Origin: Parachlorella kessleri
Taxonomy: Eukaryota; Chlorophyta; Trebouxiophyceae; Chlorellales; Chlorellaceae
DNA length: 64,000 bases
Reading direction: 5' to 3'
Assembly: GCA_001598975.1 (NCBI GenBank)
Contig: BBXU01000486.1
Location: forward strand, 1 to 64,000
Positions within the stretch are counted from its first letter, which is position 1. Each line of letters begins with the position of its first letter. The position numbers and the translations under genes were made by a program. This document shows, in pieces, positions 1 through 12,230 of the stretch. Below the pieces are notes generated by a model. That model worked only from the letters and a program-made list of their open reading frames with translations. It did not search any database and had not been told where the DNA came from.

Positions 1-3000
1 CCCCCAACCCCCCCCCCCCCCCCCAACACACACCTGCATGCCAGCACCAGGCGCCCTGCGTGGTCCAGCTGTGCGACGGCCTCCCGCGTGGCCGCCTCGA
101 TGCTGACAGTGCGCTCCGGGGAGCCCTCTGGGGCGCCGGCGCCCTGGCGCCCCTTGGACTCCAGCCGCAGGGCAGTGGAGTACAGCACCCCGCCCAGCGC
201 CATCACATACGTCAGCGCCTGCAGCAGGGAGGGGAGCTTTGGAGTAGAGGGAAGTGAGTTGAGGGAGCGCTCTCTCTCCCTTTCTCTCTGCGTCTGTGTG
301 TCGGTTTTTATGAATATAGTGTGTGTATGTGTCTGTGTGCACACTCTCCCGCACATTCTCACGCTAAAGGGGTTGAAAGGGGAGGGTTACTGGGTTAGTG
401 ACCACCCAAGCCACAACTGGAAGCACAGTGCCGCACGAGGGATGCACCATGGCGCTGAGGAGGAGTGCGCCAAGGCACTTCAAGGCACTGGTTCTCACGG
501 GGCACAGCTGGTCAGGAAGATGCCAGGTAAGTGGAAGTAGCTCGCTGGCAGTCAGGTAAGTGTTGCGTGAAGCCAAGCAACCAAGCAGAGCGGGGAAAGC
601 GGGCACAGCACCCACCTGGGCGCCCCGCCCGCTGCCGCCGGCTGCTGCTGCGGCCGCTGCTGCCTGCTCCTTGCGCTCGGTGTTGTGCAGGAGACCTTCC
701 AGGGTGACCACCTGGCAGGACAGCACACTTCAAAATTCTTTGGGGGTTATGACCAATCCCCCGCATGGATATAACCAGGCAGTGCAGGGCTAAACACGGA
801 GGTTACCCAACACCACTCCCTGCCAGCACCATCCTTCACAGTCGCGGCAGTACCTGAACAAGCACGGCACTGAATGACGAGTCAGCCCGTACAGCATTTG
901 CAAACACATGAATGTCTGTCTACATGCCACACCAGACCTGGGGAGGCAGCGCGACGACAGGCGGCCGCTGGAAGGTGTCAAAGGTCATCAGCACCACCCC
1001 AGTGTTGGTGGCCAGCGCCAGCAGGTTGGGCCTGCGCAGGTCTTAGGGAGAGACATACTTCAACTCTAGACTCATTGCGAGCCTAAGCGCGTCAAGCATC
1101 TGAGGGACAGAAGGCCAAACTACCGCTCACTCTAACTGACGGGATCGTGGCGGGAGCTGGCCACACCAGAGCTGGAGCCCCGCCAGAAGCAGGCTCTGCC
1201 AGAGCATCCGGTCCCAATTCCTGCGCTTGAGCCTGTCACCATGCCAATTGTGCTTCACAGCACCACATGCAACACACATGCTCCCTACCGCAGATACATG
1301 AGTATCCCAGCCTGGGCGCCACCCTGCCATGTAGTACTTGTGCTGACTGACCGACAGCAGGCCATGACTAAGAGGTCCCCCCACCTGGTGGGGTGCACCG
1401 CCATGCCGTAGATCTTGGGCACCTTCTTCTGCCCCGGGTCTATCTGCCCCGCCAGGTCAGCGTACACGGACACCCCCGCCGGGCTGTAGGGGTTCAGCCC
1501 CAAAATTACCGGCGCCTCCCCTGCACGCCGCCATGTCATCCCCGCCCTCGTCATGTCGCAGAGGAAGGCATGCCGCGCCCAGGAATCCAGGGAATCACCA
1601 ACATTGCCCACCATGGGAGGCAGGTGCCAGCCCTGCCTGGGCAGAGGCCTCCATTGTGAACACCTGGTTCTCCCAGGCAATACCACGTACCCCCAGCTCA
1701 GCTACCAGGCATCCACCTCCTCCAAGGCCATGCTGCACCCTGTCCCAGCGCACAAGCCACCCAAAACAACCACGCCCAATGCCCGCTAGCTTCCCCGTCC
1801 CGACCCGCAGCCACCCGACACAACCACCTCCCTTTCCATCCCACCTCCCTGAGAGCGAGGGTCAAGCCGGCAGCCGAGCCTACCTGTGGCCAGCACCAGG
1901 GAGGGGTGCACCCCCAGCGCTGCGCCTCCCCAGGGCGCATACCCCACCGAGTGGCACGACGCCTTGGCCAGCGCCTTGATCTGCGCCAGCTGCTTCCAGC
2001 CGGCAGCGGCATCCCACAGGACAACCTTGCGGTCCTCGCCTGCCGGCCAAGCAAGGCAAGCAAGGAAGCAGGGGTCGGGGGCAGAACAAGAACCCCACGC
2101 AACAAAGAAAGGCTGCGCCCTGGGCACCACCAGTGTGATGAGGTAGCAAGTGTGGTGGAGGGAAGTCCTTGCCTGGCGCCGGCCTGGCAGCCACCAATGG
2201 TATGCTCTGGTACCCAAGGCGGCAATTAAGCAGCCCTGCGCCTGTGGGCCAGAGCTCAGCGTCTGGCTTATCACCCCTCCCCTCCCCCCGCCCCCCCCCC
2301 ACCACACATAGCTAGCTTGGCTGCAGGTGCTCCCAGCCAGCGTCCTCCCCTTGCGCCATGCGTGTCTGAACAGCAGGCAGCACCTGCCCTCACCGGTGGT
2401 CGCCAGTTTGAGTGAGGGCGGCAGAGTGCCCTCGCCGTAGCTGCTGAACAGCGTCATGCCCAGCACAGCAGAGTCGTGGGCCTTGAACACCAGCTTGGCC
2501 GCCATCTCCCGGTCGGCACCCCGGAAGGTGGCGTAGGAGGGGTTCCACACTGCACGCAGCAGGGAGGCAAGGCGGCCACACTTGTGGAGGCGCGGGCGGT
2601 GTAGTGTGATGCTGTGTGTGTGTGTGTGTGGTGGTGGGTGGGGGTGGGGGGAGGGGGGGCGGCCTTCAGCAAATGCGTGCACAGCTGGAGAGTGTTGCAC
2701 ACAGAGCACGCTTGCTTGGGTATCACGGATCGCTTGGGTACTCCCTAAAAAACGTCGCACTGCGGTCCTGTGAATCAAACGGTCCAGTTTTCATGCAAGG
2801 CATGCACGTGCCTGCCACAGTGCCATCCGCGGCGGCCGAGAGCAGCATGTCTGGCGCCCCAGGCGTGTCTCCCCCAAGCGGCTGAAGTGCCGTGACTGCC
2901 TTGCTGTGGGCACCGCTCAGCTTGGCATATACCTGCACATATGCAGGTGCCGCCTCACCCTGCACTCTGCTCTTGTGGCGGGTCTCAGCCCCTGTAGCAG

Positions 3001-4605
3001 CCGCTGCATACACACATATCCGCCAGCTCAACAAGGGCTTGTCTCTGCAGCAGTGCTGCATATGGACGGGTTTTGGTCAGGGGTAGGGCCAGTGCTACCA
3101 CCTGGCGCACGGCAGCTGCACATACCGCCAGCTTCTCGTGGTGGATGATGTAGATGCTGCCGGCCGCCGTACCGACCGCCAGCAGGGGCGACCAGACCGG
3201 ACCGGTGCCCACGTCGTAGCCCATCAACTGCAGCACAAGGGATGGGGACATCTGGGCGCCACGGCCTGCCACTGCCGGGAGCCCCTGTGTACCAGAACAC
3301 ACACACTGGACCAGCAGCAAAACTCATCATTTCCTCCTGCAATGTCCCCTGCACACCCATCCACTGACTCTCAGTTTACCAACAAAGCCAGCCCAGGGGT
3401 GCTACTAGCCCAGGCCCTATCCAGCCCACAGGAGCCTCCCCCCTGCCAGGGTCCCCGCGCCCCCCCTCCCCCACCTGGGGGCATGTTGATGACCAGGAAT
3501 GCCAGGCATGTGGGCGCCTTGCTCTCCAGCACGGTGGAGCGAGAGATGTCACGCGAATCCGCGCTGGACAGGTCGTGCAGCACCAGCTTGCTCTCACACG
3601 CCATCACCAGCCAGCGACGACCCTGCAAGCCGCCCGCGCGCCCTGCAAGAAGGGGTGCAGGCTTGTACCCATGCTGGGAAGGGTAAGCCACCGCCCGGTG
3701 CTGACAGGTGTGGTGTGCTGGGTAGTGCGCAGCATGCGGCGGGGAGCATAATGGCTATGTTGTACATACTTGTGGCCGGGGGAGCCCATGCCACGAACAG
3801 GCAGGGCCTCCTAGCCCATGCGCTGCCAAGGGCAGATGAGCGAGATGCTAAGCATCCACGTGTGACTTCCGCGGGCAGCAGGAGCGAGAGCAGGAGCGGC
3901 TGCTAGTGCTGGCAGTCACTAAGGTGCCTTGCCACCTGGCAACACACCCAGGGGACTGACTAGCTGGCTGGCTGACCTATCTGCGGCAGCGTGGACGAGT
4001 CGAACGCATTGTACTGCAGCGAGTGCTGCCGTGCCAGCTGCCAGAAGCAGGTGTCGATGTCAAAGAACTTCACGTCTCGTACAGCCCCCGAGGCGGTGCT
4101 CTTTGCAGCCCAGGAGGCTTCTGTATGGGAGCCGGCAGCGCCCATGGCGTCCCCATAGAAGGCGGGGTCCTTCTCAGCCCGCTGCCGCAGGCCCGCTTCC
4201 TGCAAGGCTGCCTCGTCCGCGCCGCCCAGCTCATTCTCATATATCATCTGCAAGGCAGGCAGGCCAGGAAGGCGCTTGGCAGAGTGTGAAGCTGGCTTTT
4301 CCTATGGTGCTTGGTCTACAGGTGGCGCCCAGGTCATGCCAACCTCCTAAGCCAGCTATGACCCACCTTGGAACCTAAGCTAGCACTGTGCCCTGGGGCA
4401 CCCCTTGCAAAAGATGTTTGTGATTCCAAAGACTAACATAACCATTGTCCCGCTTTCTGCCTACCTCATTACTCTCATAGTTCCAAACAGCCACCGTGTT
4501 CCCTCGGGTGACACAAGCCAGCCACGAGTGCGTTGGGTGGAACTCGACCTTGTCAACTTTATCACTTGCCGGCCTGACGGTCTTTATATGCAACACTTCC
4601 GTCAT
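1..4605 (-). CDS. TWD40-2-like WD40 protein (TSET/TPLATE complex subunit), 3' part outside window
   Basis: Plant TWD40-2 (Arabidopsis At5g24710 type) is a subunit of the TSET/TPLATE endocytic adaptor complex at the plasma membrane. Exons read 4605-4465, 4247-3977, 3642-about 3494, 3227-3126, 2932-2812, 2549-2394, 2039-1884, 1520-1385, 1031-938, 711-616 and 218-34. The start ATG is followed by a first WD blade containing VEFHPTHSWLACV and VAVWNYESNE. Later blades carry VRDVKFFDIDTCFWQL, DGTVAVWNPSYATF, LVFKAHDSAVLGM, VVLWDAAAGWKQL and ASCHSVGYAPW, in the same order as I remember for the plant protein. The 711-616 exon is an Ala-rich linker, as in the plant homologue. Nearly all junctions are phase-consistent; the 3494/3227 junction needs a weak donor, and sequence expected between 938 and 711 was not found. 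The donor at 2812 is GC rather than GT. The gene runs off the left edge inside an intron with a G-run on this strand. Family call is confident; individual exon ends are moderately sure. Confidence 0.85.
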
Positions 4606-4912
4606 GACGATGCAAGGGAGTTGAGCACTAGGAGCAGTTGATCAAGTCTGATCAGGGCGCACCAAAGTGTTGCCAGCTCCAGACTTCATAGCACGCTCAA
4701 AATGAATGCGATGTGAAACATCACCACCTCCGAGCAACAGTAAGTTGCTCACTCCCGCGGTGGCGCAAGACTGTTCCTGCCGGTGTCCCGAGTGCCCACA
4801 TGTTCAAATATTTACAGCAAATGCGAAACTGGAGTGCTTGTTGAGTTTTAGTTGTCAGCGCGCCAAGTGCATACACTCCAGGTCCTGCCGAGCCTGTCCA
4901 GTTAGCGGAACG
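4606..4912. promoter_or_regulatory. Divergent promoter region, TWD40-2-like / Lys-rich protein
   Basis: These 307 bp separate two start codons that face away from each other. They must hold the 5' UTRs and promoters of both genes. I see no clear TATA box. The assignment rests on gene arrangement only. Confidence 0.5.
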
Positions 4913-5955
4913 ATGCCTGTGGGAGGAAAGCTAGTGCTTAAAGGAGGGCTGCAAGTCACAGCGCACGGGGTCGAGAAGAAGAAGAAAAAGAAGAAAAAGG
5001 CAGCACCTCTGGAGGACTTGCCAGAGGAGGAGAGGAAGCAGCTAGAGGAGCAGAGTACGTGTTCTCTGCAAGCCTTTTCGCACGTGTGGACCCCTGCCCT
5101 GTTTGAGGAGCTGGAAGGTGGAGTGGCTAGCTCATGCGGAGGTCTTGGATTTCCAGAAGCCTTAGGTTCGATAGGCAGGTCTGAAGTTATTGGTTCGCAG
5201 CGCACCCTCAGCCAGTCCTTGATGTACACCTCACCGGTCGCACCTTCTGTTGCCTGGTGCAGAGAAGGCACAAACAGGCATTTCAGTGCAGTCTGGGAAA
5301 ACTTATGAGCAGGCAAGGGGCCCGCTGTGCTCTGGCAGACTCTTGAGGGCCTGCCTAAGTATCTTGTCCTGGTTCACTCTCGCCTGCTGTTTGAGGATGC
5401 AGCTTTGGCTTGTTGCCACACCGGTGTGATTTGGAAAGCTTACAAGGAGCAACCTCACGGCGCTGCAGGAGTTTGATCTGGAGATGGCCAAGGCCAAAGA
5501 GGGCAAAGTGAAGAACACACCATGGGGTAGCAGGTGTGCATTTTGCCCCGAAGCAGGTTCTTGCTTGACTGCTGAACTTGGCGGAAGAAACCAAGTGAAG
5601 CAAAATGCATAGACATCAGCTGAGAAGCGCACTTGTAGTGACACTGGGTGTTTTGTACCCTTCCTGCAGCTTCCGCGCGCCGCCGGAGATACTACATGGT
5701 ATGTGGGCTGCCTTGTATGTCCAAGCGTCATGCATGATAGGCTTGTTTGTCAAATGAACGCCTTATGCATGCCAGCTTGTCAGCCATTGTCCTGTCTGGC
5801 TGAGTTTGAGTGGATACCAGGAGGGCCGTGGCGTCACCTTACCCTGTTGGATCTTGCTTGGCCCTGTAGGCTATGCCAAGAAGGTCAAGGGGAAGACGGC
5901 GGAGGAGCGATTAGACTTGAGATGTGCTGTCAAAACTGACAAGTTCTGCAAGTGA
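4913..5955 (+). CDS. Small lysine-rich protein of unknown function
   Basis: Four exons: 4913-about 5054, about 5435-5533, 5670-5698 and 5870-5955; the second acceptor is not certain. The N-terminus GGKLVLKGG followed by eight lysines resembles the start of FAM32A-type nuclear proteins, but the FAM32A C-terminal block is absent. The C-terminus reads continuously across phase-matched junctions: VKNTPWGSSFRAPPEILHGY, then KKVKGKTAEERLDLR, ending in KTDKFCK. The RAPPEILHGY and TDKFCK blocks look conserved, but I do not recognise the family. The charge pattern suggests a nuclear or nucleolar protein; that is inference. The gene is divergent from the TWD40-2-like gene, 307 bp away. Confidence 0.55.
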
Positions 5956-6659
5956 GCGATGAGACAACAGGGATGGAAGCTTGGCTGTGGGCTTGGAATA
6001 GTGTGAAGTGAGGGACCTCAAGCACAGTGGTTTTAGGAAAGGTGGCGCGGGACGTATGTTACATGATCTTGTGTGACGGCAAGGTGGTTTCGACTAGTAT
6101 ATCTAGGTGAAGGTAGGAGTCTCGAGGGTTTGGCAGTAATGAGTTTACAATCTAGAATGAGGTGTGACATGCCACCGTTGTTGACCATACCCCTTTTACA
6201 AGCAAATGACAAGTGGACTGACTTGCCAAGCTATACTCGAAGTGCACAGTACGGTGATGATGAGAGTGTATTATAGACGAGACATCTGAAAACCGTCAAA
6301 GACACAACACTCCATGGATGTTACACCATGCTAGTGGGTTGACGCATGAGACAATACGAACACAATTGGCGTCAAGCATTGGGACGATGGGATATCTGGA
6401 ACCCCACCATAAGACGCGACATCATATTTATCACGCAAAGCAACATCAATAATGAGCAGTAAGCATACAAGCAGAGTCCTACATCTGTTTTTTCTGGACC
6501 GAGTATACCCGTACCTCCTCTCTGATTGCATTCCCTGCCACCCTAAACAGATATGTTCATTTGAGCAAGCCATGGCATCAACCTGCACTAACTGCTACAA
6601 GCATCCTGATGCCAGCGAGTCATCTCATCTGCACTACCTGGTTGACCGACTGCTCTGAC
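5956..6659. other. Intergenic, relatively AT-rich, no gene seen
   Basis: This stretch lies between two 3' ends (the Lys-rich gene on + and secreted protein A on -), so it should contain both 3' UTRs. Open frames here are short and show no family features or splice-linked continuation. Confidence 0.5.
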
Positions 6660-8067
6660 CTAGGGGCAGCCCGACTGGGGGCAGACCTGGTTGGAGGTGG
6701 CCAAAACGCCCGAGTTGCCGTTGATGGCCATGGCGGTGATGCCATACACCTTGCTCATGGCACTGGAAGCCAGCTCGGTGGCCATGCCAGAGAACTGGCT
6801 CAGGTCGTCGGCGTAGTACTGCACACCCTGCAGCAGGCAGTAGTGCAGGGGTCAGTTTGGCCCCCGATAGCATGTGGCATAGGAGCGTCATTTAGGGACT
6901 GTAGGGAACGTGACAGCTATGGCTAGGCAACAGCCTCAGCTGGCAGCAACTGGCGGCTAACAGAGAACTTGAAGAAGGGAGACAATGGCACGGCCACAAG
7001 TACAACATTATCACAGCACAGTAATCAGCAGTTTGGCAGGCGTCTAGTCAGGGCGGCAGCGCTTGTCTGGTGATGCCCACCTTGACTTGGCAGAGCAGGT
7101 AGTAGGTGGTGGGGAACATGGGCACCTTGACAGTCACGCCCTGCAGCAGAGAGCAGCAGATTCCAACGTGAGGGTTGCCTAGATATCAAATCGCTGCTAT
7201 ATTCATATTGCCGAATATCTCAAAGCAGTAATGCACTGTATGTCAGGGTAGGCACATCCGGTGGTGACTGCCAACCAGCTGAGGGCCAACGTCACTTCTT
7301 TATTCCCATCAGCTGTTTCCAAATGTGGACGGAAGCACCCACCCGGACGAAGAGGGTGTTGCCAGCCATGGCCGTCTTGGCCAGGTTGAAGGCCGCAGTG
7401 GCGTCAGTAGGGAGTGCCTGGGGCACAAAGACTTCGTTGTCCTTGGTCACCTTGACTGCCACCTGCAAGGTATCCACACATGCTCGGTGTCTACTGTCTA
7501 AAAACCAAAAGACCCAAGTCACAACCTTCCAGGTGGTGGGCAGCTTCTTAAAGCGGAGTACAAACCATGCTGAGGCAGGTCAACTAGCTTGGGAGGGAGG
7601 GACAGGCAGCACTGGAGGAGGTACTGTCTCCCCATCTCAACCAACTCACCGAGCCTCCAGAGAACTTGACATTGCCGTAGGGGGCAAGCAGGTCAGCAAG
7701 AGCCTGGGCCTTGGCTGCTGTTCCAGAGCTGAGGTTGACCGTGACAACAACGTCAGTGCTGTTGGGCGCATTGGTGGTTACTTCGAGGGATGGGTCAGCC
7801 TTCAGAACGGTCTTGATCTCGTCAGCGCGGTCCCACCTGCAGTGCAACGCATAGTTACAACTGATGATTTGCGGTGACTAGGTGCGGTGCCATCTGTTGA
7901 CGTGTGCCACATACCATGTGCCTGCTGTGGAGGGCACGTTATGCCGTGACAGACTGTGGCAAGCTGGTGCCCAACGGACCGCGTACTTACCAAGGAGGGC
8001 TCAGTGCGAAGGCCTGGGGCACAAGGAGGGCAACGAGGGCCAGCAGCAGAGGAGTGGACCGCATCAT
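6660..8067 (-). CDS. Secreted orphan protein, tandem copy A
   Basis: Five exons: 8067-7991, 7836-7650, 7462-7343, 7140-7081 and 6827-6660, with every phase consistent, giving 203 residues. The start MMRSTPLLLALVALL then VPQAFA is a signal peptide with a likely cleavage near AFA-LS. The mature part contains DEIKTVLKADPSLEVTT, an NST sequon, ALADLLAPYGNVKFSGGS, MFPTTYYLLCQVK and the C-terminus NQVCPQSGCP. Only three cysteines occur in the mature protein. There is no transmembrane segment after the signal and no GPI-type tail, so a soluble secreted or vacuolar or periplasmic-space role is likely. I do not recognise the family. The paralogue at 10234-11685 has identical exon lengths (77, 187, 120, 60 and 168 bp), which strongly supports both models. 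Confidence 0.8.
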
Positions 8068-10233
8068 CTTGTATGATTCCTGCAATGCAGGTGAAAGAGG
8101 TTCCTGTAAACTCAGTGTACAAAGCTGGCCACAAAAGCTCTGGAGGATTGCAGCCAGCCTATGGTAAGCCTTGCAAGCGTCAAAGCATGGCTCGTGAAGC
8201 TTGGTGAGCTGCCTTTTTGGTTACCTTGAAGGGTCGGTAGCAAGTGATCAGGGTGGTTTTGGTTTCCTGTTGGTGGGATAGCTGAGGATAAGATGGCCAA
8301 GGTAGCTGCGCTTTAGTGTTTTGCCTGCAGCCATCACGGCTGAAGTAGAGGTTGCAAGGCCGCCGGCGTCCTGAAAGCTGGAAAACAGGAGGTACGCGGT
8401 TGAGCCGCGGATGTTGTCCCCTGGCCCGCGCGCTGGCGGGCAGCGAGCGCGCCTTGGTATGTACTGGTGTTATGTGCGCAGCACCCTGGTATGTACGCAT
8501 CCTGCCGCGGGACAACAAGCAGGCTAGAAGTTTTACAGATTAGCAGGGCAGCCATCAGTGAGTTGGATCACAGAGTCAGAACACGGTCGTTAGTTCATAC
8601 AAAGCATGCATACAGTGGTCAAGAACACTGTGCGGGGCCAGTCGCAGCCCAGACGTGCTCAACTTGGGTGTTGAACAGGTATTGATGGTCTTTGCCAGGT
8701 TAAATACTCCTACCACTGCCTGGAAGGAACGAAAGGACTCCCTACCCCTGCCAGCAGGCCGTCCAGATTCACACTTCATGGTCAGCTGCAAAAGGTCCAG
8801 TCGCTCACTGGGGCCTCTCGGCTGTAGACCACCAACCAAGAGCACCTTAACATATAGAAGCGGCAGTATGGCAGCGCTGGTGCAATCTGTGGGAGTTTTT
8901 GCTGCCGTTGGTCCGATTACCCTTTGCCTGGTGGCATGTGGATGGGGTTGGCAGGCAGGCAGGTGGGCAGATACCCCGGGTGCCTCCCCCGGCCCTTCAC
9001 GCCTGGGTTTCCCGGGGGAATGGCTGTGGGGAAGGAGCTTGAGCACTCCGGAATGCAGTTAACCACATTGAGCTAATCGGTGGCAACCAAAGCAGGAATG
9101 GTCAGGGGTGGGAGCCTGCCAGCAGCCTGGCAGGCAGCCAAGGCTGGGCTCGTCAGGGTGGGAGTTGGGAGGCTGGGTGGAGCTCAATGGGCTATTGCTT
9201 GAGAGCCTGGCCACCAATGGTGAGGGGTGGCTGCTGGGGAGGGTGACTGGCAGGCATCCTGGCCAGCAAATGGTCAGGGGTACCCCGGTGGTAGTCGGCC
9301 GGCAGGGGATGGTGTCACTTTGTGAGGAGCCCAGGCAGGGTGTGCCAGTCACTGCTTTTACTGTCCCAACTGACTAGGGGCATTAACGTGGCGCGAGCTC
9401 GGCGTTTCCCTTGCATCTTCAGCAGTCGCTGGTCCCGGCTGTGTCTGCAGCTCTGATCACAAAGCAACTGCAACGCAGTGCTAAGGCTTGAGATGTGCCG
9501 CCCTTGAGGACTAGTGGAGTATATGGTGTGTGTGTACTAGAACACTAGAGGGAGATGGGTGCTTGGATGTGGTAAGCCTATAGCTATTGGTGCGGCAGCC
9601 GTCTCCTAGTAGACCTGTCGAGAGTTATACCACTGTAAATGTAATCCAAGGTGTTAAAGGTTGTACATAAAAGGTTCTTGAGGAGAAAATACAGCAAAGG
9701 AAAGGTACAGCAAGCACCAAAAATTAGGCCACACCGCATGTACGCCTACAACACTGGAAGGATCGTTCTTAACTTGCTACCTGTGGTAACAGAGGCATGC
9801 AAAGAAACTAAGAAGTGCACCCCGGATTCCGCATGTGTTGAAATGAAGTGTAGCAGGGTCCAACCTAGCACAGCTGGCTAACGTTATGAGGAAACACTAT
9901 CTGACAATCTATTGGCCGCGACAGGGTGCGCCACCTATAACAGTTGCCTGACGTATAGTCAGAGGGAAGGAAGAGCGGGAATACTGCATACAACTGACAT
10001 CATAAACAGGTCCTTGAAGCACACAGAATTGGTACAAGTTTGGAAAATCAATGCGCTTTCTAGACCATGTACGGGGTACCGCAGGTTCCTACTTAAGCTC
10101 ATACTAATGATCTGCAACTGCTTGCCAAAGCAGCTACCTAGTAGGTCACCACTTATTGAGATCCTTCTGCACTTCCTGCACTAGCTCCTGTCTTCCACCT
10201 GCAATACCTGCTTCTGCCTGCTACATGTACAGC
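8068..10233. other. Spacer between the two tandem secreted-protein genes
   Basis: About 2.2 kb with no convincing gene. The part next to copy A (about 8220-8350) resembles the region upstream of copy B (about 11860-12010), with shared blocks such as ATCAGGGTG and AGCCATCACGG, and is probably promoter plus 5' UTR. At about 9090-9360 there is a G-rich imperfect repeat built around GGTCAGGGGT and CAGCCTGGCAGGCA words. About 9600-10150 is AT-richer and featureless. The longest open frames (8576-9046 on -, 8655-9062 on +) overlap each other in opposite directions and show no domain. Confidence 0.5.
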
Positions 10234-11685
10234 CTATGGGCAGCCCGACTGGGGGCAAACCTGGTTAGAGGTGGCCAGGACGCCCGAGTTGCCACTGATG
10301 GCCATGGCGGTGATGCCATACACCTTGCTCATGGCACTGGAAGCCAGCTCGGTGGCCATGCCAGAGAACTGGCTCAGGTCGTCGTTGTAGTACTGAACAC
10401 CCTGCAGCAGGCAACAGAGCAGGGGTCAGTTTGGCCCCTGATAGCATGTGGCATAGGAGCGACATTCAGGGACTACAGGGAACAGTGACATCTGATGGCT
10501 AGGCAACAGCCACAGCTGGCAGCAACTGGCGGCACAAAGGCGCGGCCACAGTTACAACATCATCACAGCACAGTAATCAGCAGCTTGGCAGGCGTCTAGT
10601 TAGGGCAGCAGCGCCTGTGTGATGATGCCCACCTTGACTTGGCAGAGCAGGTAGTAGGTGGTGGGGAACATGGGCACCTTCACAGTCACGCCCTGCAGCA
10701 GAGAAGAGCAGATTGCAATGTAAGGAGTTGCCTTTAGTCCAACTTGCTGCTAATTCTGTCCCTATTGTTGGGTGTCACAGAGCAGCAATGCGCTGTATGG
10801 CTGGGTAAGCACATCCGGTGGTAATTGCCAGCCAGCTCAGGGCAGATGCACAGACGGTGCACAGATGGCATCATCTTGTCCCCAAAGCGCAGAAGCACCC
10901 ACCCGGACGAAGAGGGTGTTGCCAGCCATGGCCGTCTTGGCCAGGTTGAAGGCCGCAGTGGCATCAGAAGGGAGTGCCTGGGGCACAAAGACTTCATTGT
11001 CCTTTGTCACCTTGACTGCCACCTGCGGGCAGTTCCACGCAAGAGCATGCTTGGTGTGCACGGATTATCAACACATGCTGGTGTCTACTGAACTCGTATC
11101 AAGTGACCTTGATCACAGTTTGTGTAACGGTCAGGTTGGTTCCAGGTGGTGGGCAGCTTCTGGGATTGCGAAACCAACCATGCTGAGGCTGGCCAACCAG
11201 CTTAACGGGGAGAGACAGGCAGCAACGCAGGTGGTACTATCCCCACTTCAACCAACTCACCGAGCCTCCAGAGAACTTAACAATGCCGTAGGGGGCAAGC
11301 AGATCAGCAAGGGCTTGGGCCTTGGTAGCTGTTCCAGAGCTGAGGTTGACGGTAACGACAACGTTAGTGCTGTTGGCCGCATTTGTGGTTACTTCGAGGG
11401 AGGGGTCAGCCTTCAGCACGGTCTTGATCTCGTCAGCGCGCTGCCACCTGCAGTGAAGCATAGCTACCACTGCCAATGGTGTGCAGCGACAAGATGTGGT
11501 GCCATATGCTGACGTGTGCCATAGAACGTCAGCACGCTTCTGCTGTGGAGGGCATGTTATGCCGTGACAGACTGTGTCAAACTGGTGCCCAACGGACCGT
11601 GGACTTACCAAGGAGGGCTCAGTGCGAAGGCCTGGGGCACAAGGAGGGCAACGAGGGCCAGCAGCAGAGGAGTGGAGCGCTTCAT
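10234..11685 (-). CDS. Secreted orphan protein, tandem copy B
   Basis: Five exons: 11685-11609, 11447-11261, 11022-10903, 10692-10633 and 10401-10234, again 203 residues. The signal peptide MKRSTPLLLALVALL matches copy A except at residue 2. Mature differences are few, for example NAANSTN against NAPNSTD, APYGIV against APYGNV, and QYYNDD against QYYADD. Exon lengths and phases are the same as in copy A, while introns share blocks but have diverged more. This pattern indicates a recent direct tandem duplication of about 3.6 kb periodicity with coding sequence under constraint. The gene is divergent from KTI12 (start codons 546 bp apart). Function unknown. Confidence 0.8.
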
Positions 11686-12230
11686 CTTGTGTGGGTCTGC
11701 AGCAAGAGAAGTTCAACCCAAGGTGATCACTCTTTTTCTGCAAAAATTTGCCATTTGTGGGTGTATCGGCCGGCCAGGACATCAACATGCTTGTAGCCAG
11801 TCTTCAGTCGAGCAACTGGATGCAAAAGGTCGTGGGCTGTGAGCTGCAGGGCTCATGTCTAACAGACCTTGATTCACAAATAGCAACGAATCAGGGTGAT
11901 TTTGCTCCTTCTTTTTAGGAAAGCTGAGAAGAGGATAGTTTAGGTGGGAGGAAGGTTTGGGTGGCTTTTGAGGAGCCATCACGGGTAAAATAGAGGTCAG
12001 CCTGGACCGCCCGCGGCCCCGACGCGGGCGCCTGATCCGTGGTGCGATCAATGGTCCCTAGCATCGGATTCCACAAGGTTGTTTACCATGCGCTCTCGAG
12101 AGAGAACTATGAGGGGTAAACCACAACTTCTGCCCACATGGAAGCGTGATTGAAGCAGGCTTACTTCTGCATGCACTAATAGACTAACCGTGATCGAGCC
12201 ATTGAACAACTTCCTACCCGGGCAGTAACA
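11686..12230. promoter_or_regulatory. Divergent promoter region, secreted copy B / KTI12
   Basis: The copy-B side (about 11860-12010) shares interrupted blocks with the region upstream of copy A, which suggests conserved promoter or 5' UTR elements. No clear TATA box is visible. The KTI12 start ATG follows directly at 12231. Confidence 0.5.

Noticed and set aside
1..26. C-rich homopolymer at the window start as a telomere or assembly gap signal
   Set aside because: It lies right after a proper splice donor of the TWD40-2-like gene (on -), so it is an intronic G-run; the sequence is not a telomeric repeat.
2606..2662. (TG)n and G-rich tract as a regulatory or Z-DNA element
   Set aside because: Simple-sequence repeat inside an intron, common in such genomes; nothing more supports a function.
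4913..5054. Confident FAM32A call for the Lys-rich protein
   Set aside because: Only the GGKLxLKG-plus-Lys start matches; the diagnostic FAM32A C-terminus is absent.
8576..9062. Overlapping frames of 135-156 codons on both strands between the tandem genes
   Set aside because: They overlap in opposite directions and have no conserved features; probably GC-driven openness.
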